Shown here: in pieces, positions 55,113 through 63,646 of the stretch
Numbering within the stretch: position 1 is the first letter of the stretch
Layout: each line of letters begins with the position of its first letter
Assembly (NCBI RefSeq): GCF_900103825.1
Contig: NZ_FNIF01000003.1
Coordinates: forward strand, 124,001-188,000
DNA from: Paenibacillus sp. yr247
GTDB taxonomy: Bacteria; Bacillota; Bacilli; Paenibacillales; NBRC-103111
Direction: 5' to 3'
DNA length: 64,000 nt
The notes under the pieces: model-generated
Seen by the model: only the letters and a program-made list of their open reading frames with translations
The model's database searches: none
What the model was told of the DNA's origin: nothing
Position numbers and translations under genes: made by a program

Positions 55113-56414
55113 TTATTGCTTTTCATCAAATTCGAAGTCAAAATCACCAATTTGGATCGTCTGCCCATGGATAGCTCCACGTTTGCGTAATTCTTCATCT
55201 ATCCCCATATTACGCAAAATACGAGCAAAACGCGCGATGCCATCCTGTGTGCTGAAATTCGTGCGTTTGATCAACTTCTCAATCGAAGGACTTTCAACAA
55301 TGAATACATCGTTTTCTCGACGTATCGTGTAATCATTTTCCTCGCGTTTCTCGAAGCGATACACTTTACGCTCTTCTTTTTCAGCTACACCCTCTACTTC
55401 AGGAGCATGCGGGATCCTTTCTACAATGTCTGAAATCTTGTAGAGAAGCTCCTGTACACCACCTCGCGTCAAAGCAGAAATCGGATAAACGTCTAACTCT
55501 TTGCCATCCGCAGCCAACTGCTCCTTGAATAAGACCAGATTGTCATCTGACTCCGGCATGTCCATCTTGTTGGCAACAACGATTTGCGGGCGCTGCTCCA
55601 ACTTAGCGTTATAAAGCTTAATTTCCTCATTGATCTTAAGGAAATCTTCATAAGGGTCGCGGCCATCAGCAGCGGACATGTCCACAACGTGTACGATAAC
55701 TCGCGTCCGTTCTACGTGACGCAGGAACTCATGACCAAGTCCCACACCCTCGTGAGCCCCTTCGATAAGACCGGGAAGGTCCGCCATTACGAAGCTGCGT
55801 CCATCACCTACATCCACAACCCCGAGGTTCGGGGTGAGGGTTGTAAAGTGATACGCCGCAATCTTCGGCTTCGCGGCAGAGACAACTGACAATAGCGTGG
55901 ATTTCCCTACGCTGGGAAAGCCTACTAAGCCGACGTCAGCCATCACCTTCATCTCCAGGACAACCCAGCGCTCCACGCCTTCTTCGCCGTTCTCAGCAAT
56001 CTCTGGCGCTGTGACTCGCGCTGTTGCGAAGCGTGTATTGCCTCGACCGCCTCGGCCGCCCTTGGCTACAACGACTTCCTGACCGTGACGCGTCAAGTCA
56101 GCGATGACTTCCCCAGTATCATCATCAATGATCGTTGTGCCCGGTGGGATACGTACGATCATATCCTCCGCGTTAGCGCCATGCATGGACTTGTTACGGC
56201 CTTTCTCACCGCGCTCCGCCTTAAAGTGCTTCTGATAACGGAAATCCATCAATGTACGCAGACCTTCGTCTACACGGAAAATAACATCGCCGCCATGACC
56301 TCCGTCACCGCCGGCAGGTCCGCCTTCCGGTACATATTTCTCACGTCGGAAAGCAACTAAACCATCGCCGCCGTCGCCGCCTTTTACAAATATCTTCGCC
56401 TTATCAACAAACAT
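55113..56414 (-). CDS. obg: GTPase Obg
   Basis: A 433-residue essential ribosome-assembly GTPase. It has the glycine-rich Obg fold (residues 1-158; [34 protein letters not shown]). The G domain has P-loop [11 protein letters not shown], switch region [28 protein letters not shown] and ANKMDMPES. The C-terminal OCT domain covers the last 80 residues. In B. subtilis Obg also affects sporulation entry and general stress. ATG 56414 follows GAGGTG. It is 12 bp behind the spo0B-like gene. Confidence 0.97.
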   Translation of the reverse strand: MFVDKAKIFVKGGDGGDGLVAFRREKYVPEGGPAGGDGGHGGDVIFRVDEGLRTLMDFRYQKHFKAERGEKGRNKSMHGANAEDMIVRIPPGTTIIDDDTGEVIADLTRHGQEVVVAKGGRGGRGNTRFATARVTAPEIAENGEEGVERWVVLEMKVMADVGLVGFPSVGKSTLLSVVSAAKPKIAAYHFTTLTPNLGVVDVGDGRSFVMADLPGLIEGAHEGVGLGHEFLRHVERTRVIVHVVDMSAADGRDPYEDFLKINEEIKLYNAKLEQRPQIVVANKMDMPESDDNLVLFKEQLAADGKELDVYPISALTRGGVQELLYKISDIVERIPHAPEVEGVAEKEERKVYRFEKREENDYTIRRENDVFIVESPSIEKLIKRTNFSTQDGIARFARILRNMGIDEELRKRGAIHGQTIQIGDFDFEFDEKQ

Positions 56415-56426
56415 TTCTACACCTCA

Positions 56427-57182
56427 TTATATATGAAACGGCAACCGCAATGTGATGACCGCTTCTTCCTCTTGCCAATCATTGTGTTCCAGTGAGTAAG
56501 AATTTACATTCGAATGTAGATTCTCCTTCACCACTTTTTCAAGTTGCTCCCGATGATAGGGACCTTGATATACAAAATCAAGCAGTAAGCCATCTTCTTG
56601 AACATCAAATTCCAAGCTAAGTGTACCACTTTCATCGTCACCTACCGCAGCATACTCCTGAACGCATTCAACCGTTTGGCGTACCAATCTTTCAATCAGT
56701 CCGCCTTGCAGAGGGAGTTGTCCCAAATTGATTTCCTGCTCTAATTCAACGTCGAGCTCCAATGATTTCGACTCGACACGGAACTGCAACAAGAAAGCAA
56801 TTAACGATGGAATACCTAGCTTGGAGAGATTACTTTCCTGCTGCATATTCATTTTTATTTTTTCCATATAAGGATGTAAATTATCAAATTTCTTTAACTG
56901 AATATAACCAAACAAAATTTGGGTATCATTCATCCAATCGTGACGTAAGCGATTTATGACTCGAATTAACTTCGTTTGAGCCTGATGTTCCTGTTGACGG
57001 AGCTCTTGGCTCCATTTCTCCTCAATTCTACTCGCTTCCAGCTTGAAAGCCGTATAACCGCAAAAGACTATGATCAAAAGTAAAGCACCCCTGACGATCC
57101 AGGGTTCCACAAACATCATCCCCGTCAATCCTATAAGCACAAGTGCTAATAAATAAACTTGCGCGCTGCCAACTCGCTTCAT
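56427..57182 (-). CDS. spo0B: Spo0B-like sporulation phosphotransferase with membrane segments
   Basis: A 251-residue protein. The phosphotransferase helix is VINRLRHDWMNDTQILFGYI (His at about residue 83), the Spo0B-type HDWMN signature. A C-terminal ATPase-like domain lacks the kinase N and G boxes. In B. subtilis, Spo0B passes phosphate from Spo0F to Spo0A and is soluble. Here two N-terminal membrane segments (VYLLALVLIGLTGMMFV, IVRGALLLIIVFCGYTA) precede a coiled-coil-like linker, so it should be membrane-bound. The start is ATG 57182 (MKRVGSAQ). The neighbours obg and rpmA match the B. subtilis locus. Confidence 0.85.
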   Translation of the reverse strand: MKRVGSAQVYLLALVLIGLTGMMFVEPWIVRGALLLIIVFCGYTAFKLEASRIEEKWSQELRQQEHQAQTKLIRVINRLRHDWMNDTQILFGYIQLKKFDNLHPYMEKIKMNMQQESNLSKLGIPSLIAFLLQFRVESKSLELDVELEQEINLGQLPLQGGLIERLVRQTVECVQEYAAVGDDESGTLSLEFDVQEDGLLLDFVYQGPYHREQLEKVVKENLHSNVNSYSLEHNDWQEEEAVITLRLPFHI

Positions 57183-57329
57183 TCCCCGTTCGCTCCGTTC
57201 TCCCCTGCTTTGTAACCGTTCATCCAGTATATCATGATGTACTAGCAAACTTCACCAAACAAATGAGAAAACCTCTGCCCTCGGCCATCGGAAATGAATG
57301 ACCGGTTTAGAGGTTTGTTTCCTATTAGG

Positions 57330-57367
57330 AAAAAATCCCTGGGCGGGCTTATCGCTCGCCAGGGATT
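57330..57367 (-). terminator. Terminator after rpmA
   Basis: AATCCCTGGCGAGCG pairs with CGCCCAGGGATT (inner mismatches), then six T on the minus strand. Confidence 0.9.
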
Positions 57368-57371
57368 CATA

Positions 57372-57683
57372 TTACGCTTCTAAAGCTGCAGCCACAGGAG
57401 CTACATCAACTGGGTATACGCTCACTTTTTTGCGATCGCGGCCCCAACGCTCGAATTTCACTACGCCTTGTACCAAAGCGAAAAGTGTATCATCCGAACC
57501 GATGCCTACGTTCGTTCCTGGGTGAATTTTCGTTCCGCGTTGGCGGTAGAGAATGCTTCCAGCTGTAACGGTTTGACCGTCAGCACGTTTAGCGCCAAGG
57601 CGCTTAGAGTGTGAGTCACGTCCGTTCTTTGTAGAACCCACCCCTTTTTTGGAAGCGAAAAACTGGAGATCCAATTTCAACAT
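57372..57683 (-). CDS. rpmA: 50S ribosomal protein L27 with cleavable N-terminal extension
   Basis: A 103-residue L27. The N-terminus [20 protein letters not shown] holds the LQFFA cleavage site found in Firmicutes, where the protease Prp removes the first residues before assembly. ATG 57683 follows AGGAGG. The prp gene lies 4 bp upstream in the same operon, matching this need. Confidence 0.97.
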   Translation of the reverse strand: MLKLDLQFFASKKGVGSTKNGRDSHSKRLGAKRADGQTVTAGSILYRQRGTKIHPGTNVGIGSDDTLFALVQGVVKFERWGRDRKKVSVYPVDVAPVAAALEA

Positions 57684-57687
57684 GGTG

Positions 57688-58041
57688 TTATCCTCCTTTG
57701 TGATAGATTGTTTCAATCGTTATATAGTCACCGTAATTGTCTGCAATGGTTTGTAGCATGACGACCATCGATTCTAGAATCAATTGGACATTATTCCATG
57801 TCTCCGGAACAGATCGTATACTTTCTGGAATTGTAACATCCATCAAGCCTCGCTCCATTTCGTGAATGGGAATCACGCCCGTCAGTGATTCAATCGAATT
57901 ATAAGTACCGAACGTTACCGCTGATACTGCAGCACAGACCAGGTCTTTGCCAGGTACGTCATATTCAGCATGGCCTTCCACTACAAAAGATGAGATCTGA
58001 GGTGAATCCGGTGCAAGACGCTCTATGGTCACATAGATCAT
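57688..58041 (-). CDS. prp: Ribosomal-processing cysteine protease Prp
   Basis: A 117-residue YsxB/Prp protein. The catalytic pair is His in [20 protein letters not shown] (about residue 24) and Cys in the same motif (about 37). It removes the N-terminal extension of L27. It lies between rplU and rpmA as in all Firmicutes that carry the extension. ATG 58041 overlaps no neighbour; rplU ends 11 bp before it. Confidence 0.95.
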   Translation of the reverse strand: MIYVTIERLAPDSPQISSFVVEGHAEYDVPGKDLVCAAVSAVTFGTYNSIESLTGVIPIHEMERGLMDVTIPESIRSVPETWNNVQLILESMVVMLQTIADNYGDYITIETIYHKGG

Positions 58042-58052
58042 AAGGCTGCCTC

Positions 58053-58364
58053 TTACGCTTGGATTTTCTCAACAACTACTCTTGTGTACGGTTGACGATG
58101 ACCTTGTTTTTTGTGATAGTTCTTTTTCGGTTTGTACTTATAAACGATCACTTTCGCGCCTTTGCCGTGTTTCTCCACTTTCGCGGAAACTGAAGCACCA
58201 GCAACCAATGGAGCACCTACTACTAAGCCACTCTCTTTGGAAACCAAGAACACACGATCAAAAGAAACAACTTCACCTTCAGCTGCGTTCAATTTTTCGA
58301 TGTAAAGAACATCGCCCTCTTGAACTTTGTACTGCTTACCACCTGTTTCAATAATTGCGTACAT
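58053..58364 (-). CDS. rplU: 50S ribosomal protein L21
   Basis: A 103-residue L21: [20 protein letters not shown] at the N-terminus and [20 protein letters not shown] at the C-terminus. The start is ATG 58364, eight bases after AGGAGG; an ATG two codons earlier lies only two bases from that site. It leads rplU-prp-rpmA behind a structured leader. Confidence 0.97.
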   Translation of the reverse strand: MYAIIETGGKQYKVQEGDVLYIEKLNAAEGEVVSFDRVFLVSKESGLVVGAPLVAGASVSAKVEKHGKGAKVIVYKYKPKKNYHKKQGHRQPYTRVVVEKIQA

Positions 58365-58370
58365 TTTCAT

Positions 58371-58480
58371 TACCTCCTCATGTCTCAGACTCGCCTTGTC
58401 CAGGTGACGGTTAGGATAAATCCAAATCCGTGCTTAGACCCGATTCGTGCGGTTACAGCATGCCTAAACAACACACTCCG
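58371..58480 (-). promoter_or_regulatory. Putative L21 leader
   Basis: The roughly 110-nt 5' region of rplU contains paired segments such as GCATGC near 58465 and GACGGTTAGG/CCTAACCGTC. Ribosomal L21 leaders that bind L21 and regulate the operon are known in this position in Firmicutes. I could not check the consensus fold, so the name rests mostly on position. Confidence 0.5.
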
Positions 58481-58483
58481 AGT

Positions 58484-58513
58484 ATTATATCACAGAAACA
58501 TTTTGATATGCAA
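58484..58513 (-). promoter_or_regulatory. Sigma-A promoter of rplU-prp-rpmA
   Basis: Minus-strand TTGCAT (58508-58513), an 18-base spacer, TATAAT (58484-58489). It lies directly behind the rng stop codon. Confidence 0.82.
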
Positions 58514-58517
58514 TGCT

Positions 58518-59681
58518 TTATTTACGCTTACGCGTCATTTCTAGCAAGCCTAGCTTCGTCCAACCAACAATACTCGTTTTGGAGCGATCCTTGCGCACAG
58601 CTAGTGTGATGTTCTCCATCACCGCCGCTCGATTCACTTCCGAAGTCATGTCTATAAAATCAACAATAATAATGCCTCTTATATTTCGAAGACGCAAAAG
58701 CCTTGGAATTTCACTTGCTGCTTCGCGATTAATATCTGTGACCGTCTGTTCTAAATCAATCGATCCTGTGTACCTTCCCGTATTCACATCAATGACAGTT
58801 AGCGCTTCTGTTTGATCAATGATTAAATATCCGCCACTAGGCAACCAAATCTTACGTCTGAAGCTCTGATTCAGTTCATCGGTTACCCCGAATTGATCGA
58901 ACAAAGGTATTTTCCGGTCATAAAAAGCGATGCGTCCCCGCCAACTCGGATGCTGCTTACGCAATAACTGTCTCATCTCTTCGTACACCTTGGCATCATT
59001 CAGCCAAACTTCATTGACCTCATCCGTTATGACATCTCGAGCTAATCTAGGCAGGAGATCAAGATCCTGATATAATTGCGCTGGCGCATGCGCGACTTCC
59101 ATTTTAGATTGAATGATATTCCACAAATCTCTTAAATTCTGAAGATCATCACGAATGGCTTCTTCGCTCTGGCCAATCGCACCCGTACGCATAATGACAC
59201 CTTCTCCGGGGAGCAAATTGCTTTCTGCAAGCTGTTTGAGGCGCTGTCTTTCTGCTTCTAAATCAATTTTACGGGATATGGCAATATAATCGGCGTCTGG
59301 CATGTACACTATCCAGCGGCCAGGAATGGAAACATGAGTTGTTACCCTTGCACCTTTGGTGCCTTGCGGATCCTTCGTCACCTGCACCATCAGTGTCTTT
59401 CCTACTTCGGCGAGCTCCGTTATGGAAGGTTTAATCTTAGGCTGCTTGTCCAAGTGGACGGGGAGGAGGTCGTCTATATATAGAAAGGCATTCTTCGCAA
59501 GTCCGATATCGATGAATGCCGCCTGCATGCCTGGAAGTACATTGACGATGCGACCCATGTAGATGCTGCCTGCTCTTTGGGAATCAAGCGGATACTGCGT
59601 ATCATACTCAACAAGGCGGCCTTCTTCAAGCAATGCCGCTTGTGTAAGCTCAGGTGCGCAGTGAATTATAAGTTGCTTCAT
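58518..59681 (-). CDS. rng: RNase E/G family ribonuclease, short form
   Basis: A 387-residue Rne/Rng enzyme. It has an S1 RNA-binding domain at about 37-120 (GSIYMGRIVNVLPGMQAAFID), the 5'-sensor region (GVIMRTGAIGQSEE), and the DNase I-like domain with both metal-binding Asp residues (VIDVNTGRY and IIVDFIDM). The protein ends at LGLLEMTRKRK, just where RNase G continues into the Cys-containing zinc link and small domain, so those parts are missing. RNA cleavage is still likely, but tetramer formation through the zinc link is not expected. ATG 59681 follows GAGGTG. Confidence 0.92.
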   Translation of the reverse strand: MKQLIIHCAPELTQAALLEEGRLVEYDTQYPLDSQRAGSIYMGRIVNVLPGMQAAFIDIGLAKNAFLYIDDLLPVHLDKQPKIKPSITELAEVGKTLMVQVTKDPQGTKGARVTTHVSIPGRWIVYMPDADYIAISRKIDLEAERQRLKQLAESNLLPGEGVIMRTGAIGQSEEAIRDDLQNLRDLWNIIQSKMEVAHAPAQLYQDLDLLPRLARDVITDEVNEVWLNDAKVYEEMRQLLRKQHPSWRGRIAFYDRKIPLFDQFGVTDELNQSFRRKIWLPSGGYLIIDQTEALTVIDVNTGRYTGSIDLEQTVTDINREAASEIPRLLRLRNIRGIIIVDFIDMTSEVNRAAVMENITLAVRKDRSKTSIVGWTKLGLLEMTRKRK

Positions 59682-59704
59682 ACACGTTCACCTCAACAGT
59701 TATT

Positions 59705-60580
59705 TTACATGAAAAGATCGGAAACTGCACTCCCCGGTTTTTTTCCATCCAAATAACCACTCACTAATTGCTGTTCAGGCAATACGGCTTGTATACGCCC
59801 CGCTTCATTGACCACATAGATCAAATGATATTTTTCCCTCATAAAAAGTTTCAAGGTTTCAGCCATTGTTCGTTGTTTCGTTATCACAATCGGCTGCGCT
59901 AATGTCCCTCGGCTCAGCAATTGACTCACCCTGTTCCCGCGGCCGATCAGAAAGCGAAAAAAGTGATAGGGCAGCTGCCGATAGGCATACCAATTGGAGA
60001 CAAGTAAGAAAATACCGATGACCAACATATTTAGCGGGAGATGACCGCCGATCAATTGAATAATTGCCATGACAATAATAGCAAGACTTAAGACCATGCT
60101 GATCCATACGGTATATAAAATGGTGTTATGGTATGACAATAAATACCCTAACAAGGACTGCATCACTTTGCCCCCATCGAGCGGCATGACAGGAATTAAA
60201 TTGAATAAGCCTATCATCAAATTTGCCTCAATGAAATAATCCCACCAACTGCTTGCTCCCACTCCCATCCACTTCATCAGCAGCGCAACGAGAATCATCC
60301 ATACATGCTGCAGCGGTCCAGCTAAAGAGACAATGAGCTCCTCCCATGTAGGTGCTGTCCCCAACTCCTCCACAATTAGAACTCCACCAAAGGGAAGGAG
60401 CAGCACTTCCCGCACCCTCCATCCAAAGCCGTTCGCGGCAGCCAGATGACCAAGCTCGTGAACCAGTACGATGCCAAATAAAGTAACAGCCTCTAGGAAG
60501 TAACCAGTCAGAACAGAACCAATCATTATGAGAGTGAATAAGGGATGAAAGCGGAACGTTGTTCCGGCAATTTTAATCAA
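59705..60580 (-). CDS. spoIVFB: SpoIVFB-like site-2 intramembrane metalloprotease
   Basis: A 291-residue M50 protease with about six membrane segments. The zinc site is VLVHELGHLAAANGFGW (HELGH, about residues 41-45), and the second site is LFNLIPVMPLDGGKV (Asp at about 134). A CBS-like domain follows (about 225-285, REKYHLIYVVNEAGRIQAVL). In B. subtilis it cuts pro-sigma-K in the mother cell during sporulation, and its CBS domain binds ATP. The start is TTG 60580, overlapping spoIVFA by eight bases. Confidence 0.92.
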   Translation of the reverse strand: MIKIAGTTFRFHPLFTLIMIGSVLTGYFLEAVTLFGIVLVHELGHLAAANGFGWRVREVLLLPFGGVLIVEELGTAPTWEELIVSLAGPLQHVWMILVALLMKWMGVGASSWWDYFIEANLMIGLFNLIPVMPLDGGKVMQSLLGYLLSYHNTILYTVWISMVLSLAIIVMAIIQLIGGHLPLNMLVIGIFLLVSNWYAYRQLPYHFFRFLIGRGNRVSQLLSRGTLAQPIVITKQRTMAETLKLFMREKYHLIYVVNEAGRIQAVLPEQQLVSGYLDGKKPGSAVSDLFM

Positions 60581-61466
60581 AACTAATCACATCCGATGGA
60601 TTGACGGGGTGACCATTCTTCGTAACAGCAACGTACAATGTTCCCTTCGTTGGATCCTTTTTAGAAGCTTTACCGATGGGTTCACCAACTTTCATCCAAT
60701 CACCCACTTCTACATCTGCCTTACTTAATCCGCCATACAAGGATTGAAGACCCCCTGGATGGCGAATCACTATCGTTAGGCCAGTTTCCTCAGCCACTCC
60801 GGAGAAAATAACCTGACCTGTATCTAACGCATATACCGGTGCATACTCCACGGTATTTAACTTAACTCCCAAGTGGGAAGTTCCATCATAAGGCTGAATA
60901 ATACTTCCTTTTGCAGGGGGAAACAAAGTACGCTTAGTGGTACTCACTTTTACAGCTTCATCCCCTTCTCGGTTAAAACTTGGAATGAACGAAGGCGATC
61001 CACCGAACTGATCGGTATACCAAGCTGAAAGTGCTGAGAAATCGAATGACTGCGTAAGCGAGTTTGTGACGAGTTGCTTCCCTTTGTTAGCCCAAGGCTG
61101 ATTAAGCTGGAACATCCCATATAGAGCTGCAAACAAAACACAGCTAATAAACAGCTTGACCGTAATCTTGCGAGGCGAAGGAGGCGCGAACAGCCCTCTC
61201 TCTCCATCTACCAAATGACCTCCCCCGTTTAATGCTTTATCCATCAATAATTTCTGCTGCCATGCGTACTCGGGATCCTCCATTCGCCGTTTCCAGTCGG
61301 AATCCACATATAGAGGCAGTTCAGGATGTTGACGATTAGGCAATGCGTGATCCGTAAATCGAGAAGGTCTAGCCTGATTTCCACTCACGTTCGAAGTTTC
61401 TGACGTTTCGCGCAAATTGCGAAGTCGTTCTAACCGTCTCTGTTTCACTTTATCTCTGACTTCCAT
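60573..61466 (-). CDS. spoIVFA: SpoIVFA-like M23 domain protein
   Basis: A 297-residue protein. It has a basic cytoplasmic part of about 110 residues, one membrane segment (KLFISCVLFAALYGMFQL), and an external LytM/M23 domain (about 205-290, GVKLNTVEYAPVYALDTG to TKNGHPVNPSDVISF). The HxxxD and HxH zinc ligands of active M23 enzymes are not complete, so it is probably a binding rather than a cutting domain, as in SpoIVFA. It would hold SpoIVFB inactive until SpoIVB acts. ATG 61466 is seven bases after AGGAGG; the longer frame runs back through the 5' hairpin element. Confidence 0.88.
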   Translation of the reverse strand: MEVRDKVKQRRLERLRNLRETSETSNVSGNQARPSRFTDHALPNRQHPELPLYVDSDWKRRMEDPEYAWQQKLLMDKALNGGGHLVDGERGLFAPPSPRKITVKLFISCVLFAALYGMFQLNQPWANKGKQLVTNSLTQSFDFSALSAWYTDQFGGSPSFIPSFNREGDEAVKVSTTKRTLFPPAKGSIIQPYDGTSHLGVKLNTVEYAPVYALDTGQVIFSGVAEETGLTIVIRHPGGLQSLYGGLSKADVEVGDWMKVGEPIGKASKKDPTKGTLYVAVTKNGHPVNPSDVISFD

Positions 61467-61473
61467 GGAAGCC

Positions 61474-61517
61474 CCTCCTAAACGTTTTCCTTCAGGAAAA
61501 CTTTCTTCATTAGCGTT
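61474..61517 (-). promoter_or_regulatory. 5' hairpin-SD element before spoIVFA, degenerate left box
   Basis: CGCTAATGAAGAAAG (two or three changes from GCTTACGAAGAAAG), then a hairpin GTTTTCC-TGAA-GGAAAAC, then GTTTAGGAGG (SD 61474-61479), seven bases before the start. It is a single copy. Confidence 0.68.
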
Positions 61518-61610
61518 ACTTGCTACCATATACTCGCATTAGTATTAGTACAGCCTATGAGAAGAAGGACAAGATTATGTAATCAATAACGTTGATTCCT
61601 ATCCCACAAG

Positions 61611-61643
61611 AAAAAAGCCCATTGACCAATGGTCAAGGGCTCC
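61611..61643 (-). terminator. Terminator after rodA
   Basis: GAGCCCTTGACC pairs with GGTCAATGGGCTT around ATT (one mismatch), then six T on the minus strand. Confidence 0.92.
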
Positions 61644-61658
61644 GGCATTCCATATCCT

Positions 61659-62807
61659 TTAAAACAATTCAGGTTCTCGTTCCTGGTGGAGCTTTACGCT
61701 CATGACTAAACCTAGTGAAAGCATGTTGATCAACAGGGACGTTCCCCCGTAACTGACGAAAGGAAGTGTGATTCCCGTTAGAGGCATAATGCCAATCATC
61801 ATGCCTACATTTTCAAAAATTTGAAAGACGAACATAGAAACAACACCAACTACGATATATGCTCCGCCAAGTTGAGTGCTTTGAATCGAGATGAGAATCA
61901 TGCGATAAATGAGCAAGAAATAGATGAGAAGCAGGACAGCAGATCCTCGGAAACCGAATTCTTCCCCTACCACGACAAAGATGGAATCGGAATAAGCAAA
62001 GGGAATGAAGTTACTGTGAACTGAAGTTCCCTTCAGGAAGCCTTCGCCTTCCAAACCACCTGAACCAATCGCCCTCACTGCGTTCCGAACCTGATAATTA
62101 TCATCAGCGGATACCTCTTGCGGATAGAGAAATGTATCTATACGGTCCATCCAATGGCTGAAGCCGTATCCCTTGAGCATATCAAACAAGGACTGGTGAA
62201 AAGTCTTGTATAAGGTCAAAAGCAGGAATCCGGCCCCAACCAATACGACAATACTCAGCAGAACATGCGAATATTTAATATTACCAATCCAGAGCATACC
62301 CAGCAAAATAATAATAAAGATGATGGCATTCCCTAGATCAGGCTGGATGAGGACTAGGACAAAGGGTAATAAAACAGCCGCACCCACGGATATAATGTCA
62401 CTTTTTATTTGTAGCAAATCCCCTCCGCGCCTTGCCAGGAGAGCCGTAATGCAAATGATAAGAATTAACTTAACCAACTCCGCCGGTTGAAAGGTTAAGC
62501 CACCCGGAAGCTCAAACCAGCCGCGTGCTCCGTGAATTTTTTTACCAAAAAAATAAACCGCAACCAAGGAAACAATTCCAATTCCGTACAAATAGGGAGC
62601 AATTCGAATGAGTACTCGATAATCAAATAAGCTGCATGCCAGGAAAGCAATTAAACCGACTGCGTATAAGATTAGTATTTTGGTAACGCTAATGGTAATC
62701 GTTGGATGATCCACAGATGCGCTGTACACCATCATCGTACTTATGACCATGAAGGCAAACAAAATGACAACAATGGGAAAATCTATGTTTTTCAGTTTGG
62801 CGAGCAC
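61659..62807 (-). CDS. rodA: SEDS glycosyltransferase RodA
   Basis: A 382-residue membrane protein with about ten segments, of the FtsW/RodA/SpoVE family that polymerises lipid II. The catalytic Asp loop includes VLIQPDLGNAIIFIIILLG, and conserved parts are GARGWFELPGGLTFQPAELV, NFIPFAYSDSIFVVVGEEFG and LPFVSYGGTSLLINML. Placement behind minCD and before spoIVFA points to the elongation enzyme RodA rather than FtsW. GTG 62807 follows AGGAT, seven bases after the minD stop. Confidence 0.93.
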   Translation of the reverse strand: MLAKLKNIDFPIVVILFAFMVISTMMVYSASVDHPTITISVTKILILYAVGLIAFLACSLFDYRVLIRIAPYLYGIGIVSLVAVYFFGKKIHGARGWFELPGGLTFQPAELVKLILIICITALLARRGGDLLQIKSDIISVGAAVLLPFVLVLIQPDLGNAIIFIIILLGMLWIGNIKYSHVLLSIVVLVGAGFLLLTLYKTFHQSLFDMLKGYGFSHWMDRIDTFLYPQEVSADDNYQVRNAVRAIGSGGLEGEGFLKGTSVHSNFIPFAYSDSIFVVVGEEFGFRGSAVLLLIYFLLIYRMILISIQSTQLGGAYIVVGVVSMFVFQIFENVGMMIGIMPLTGITLPFVSYGGTSLLINMLSLGLVMSVKLHQEREPELF

Positions 62808-62814
62808 AGAACAA

Positions 62815-63609
62815 TCATCCTATTCCGATAAACTTTTTCATACGTTTGACCCAACCAGTTTTGTCTTCCAATTGCATGAGCGGCACCGTATCTCCCAAAA
62901 TTCGGCGAGCGATGTTACGGTAAGCAATAGCCGCGCGCGACGACGGATTCATTACGGTGGGTTCGCCTAAATTGGCTGCTTTAATGACATGCTCATCATC
63001 AGGAACAATACCTAGCAGATCTATAGCGAGAACGGAGCATATTTCATCAATATCCAGCATCTCGCCTTTCTTCATCATCTGTGGACGAATGCGGTTAATG
63101 ACCAACTTTGGAGAGGAGATTTTCTCATTCTCCAGCAGTCCAATTATGCGGTCAGCATCACGAACAGCTGCATTTTCCGGAGTGGTAACGACAATCGCTT
63201 TGTCAGCGCCGGCAACAGCATTTTTGAACCCTTGTTCAATGCCGGCCGGACAATCAATAATCACGAATTCGAAATCTTTTTTGAGCTCCAGAATAATATC
63301 CCTTACTTGCTCTGGCGATACCGCATGCTTGTCCTTCGTTTGAGCAGCTGGCAAAAGATACAGCTCATCAAAGCGCTTATCTTTAATTAAGGCTTGCGGC
63401 AAACGGCAGCGTCCTTCGGCAACGTCCACAAGATCGTAAATAATGCGATTTTCCAACCCCATGACCACATCAAGATTACGCAATCCAATGTCGGTATCTA
63501 CCATGCAAACTTTTTTACCTAAAAGCGCCAATGCTGTTCCAAGATTCGCGGAAGTCGTTGTTTTACCAACGCCGCCCTTTCCTGAAGTGACAACGATTGC
63601 CTCTCCCAT
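62815..63609 (-). CDS. minD: Septum site-determining protein MinD
   Basis: A 264-residue deviant Walker ATPase. The P-loop is VTSGKGGVGKTTTSANLGTA, with VDTDIGLRNLDVVMG and IIDCPAGIEQGFKNAVA. The C-terminal amphipathic helix WVKRMKKFIGIG binds the membrane. With MinC it blocks septation away from mid-cell. ATG 63609 follows GAGGAAAT. No minE is seen; Bacillales use DivIVA/MinJ instead. Confidence 0.97.
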   Translation of the reverse strand: MGEAIVVTSGKGGVGKTTTSANLGTALALLGKKVCMVDTDIGLRNLDVVMGLENRIIYDLVDVAEGRCRLPQALIKDKRFDELYLLPAAQTKDKHAVSPEQVRDIILELKKDFEFVIIDCPAGIEQGFKNAVAGADKAIVVTTPENAAVRDADRIIGLLENEKISSPKLVINRIRPQMMKKGEMLDIDEICSVLAIDLLGIVPDDEHVIKAANLGEPTVMNPSSRAAIAYRNIARRILGDTVPLMQLEDKTGWVKRMKKFIGIG

Positions 63610-63646
63610 ATTTCCTCACCCCACACGCAATTTTTCCATAAACAAA

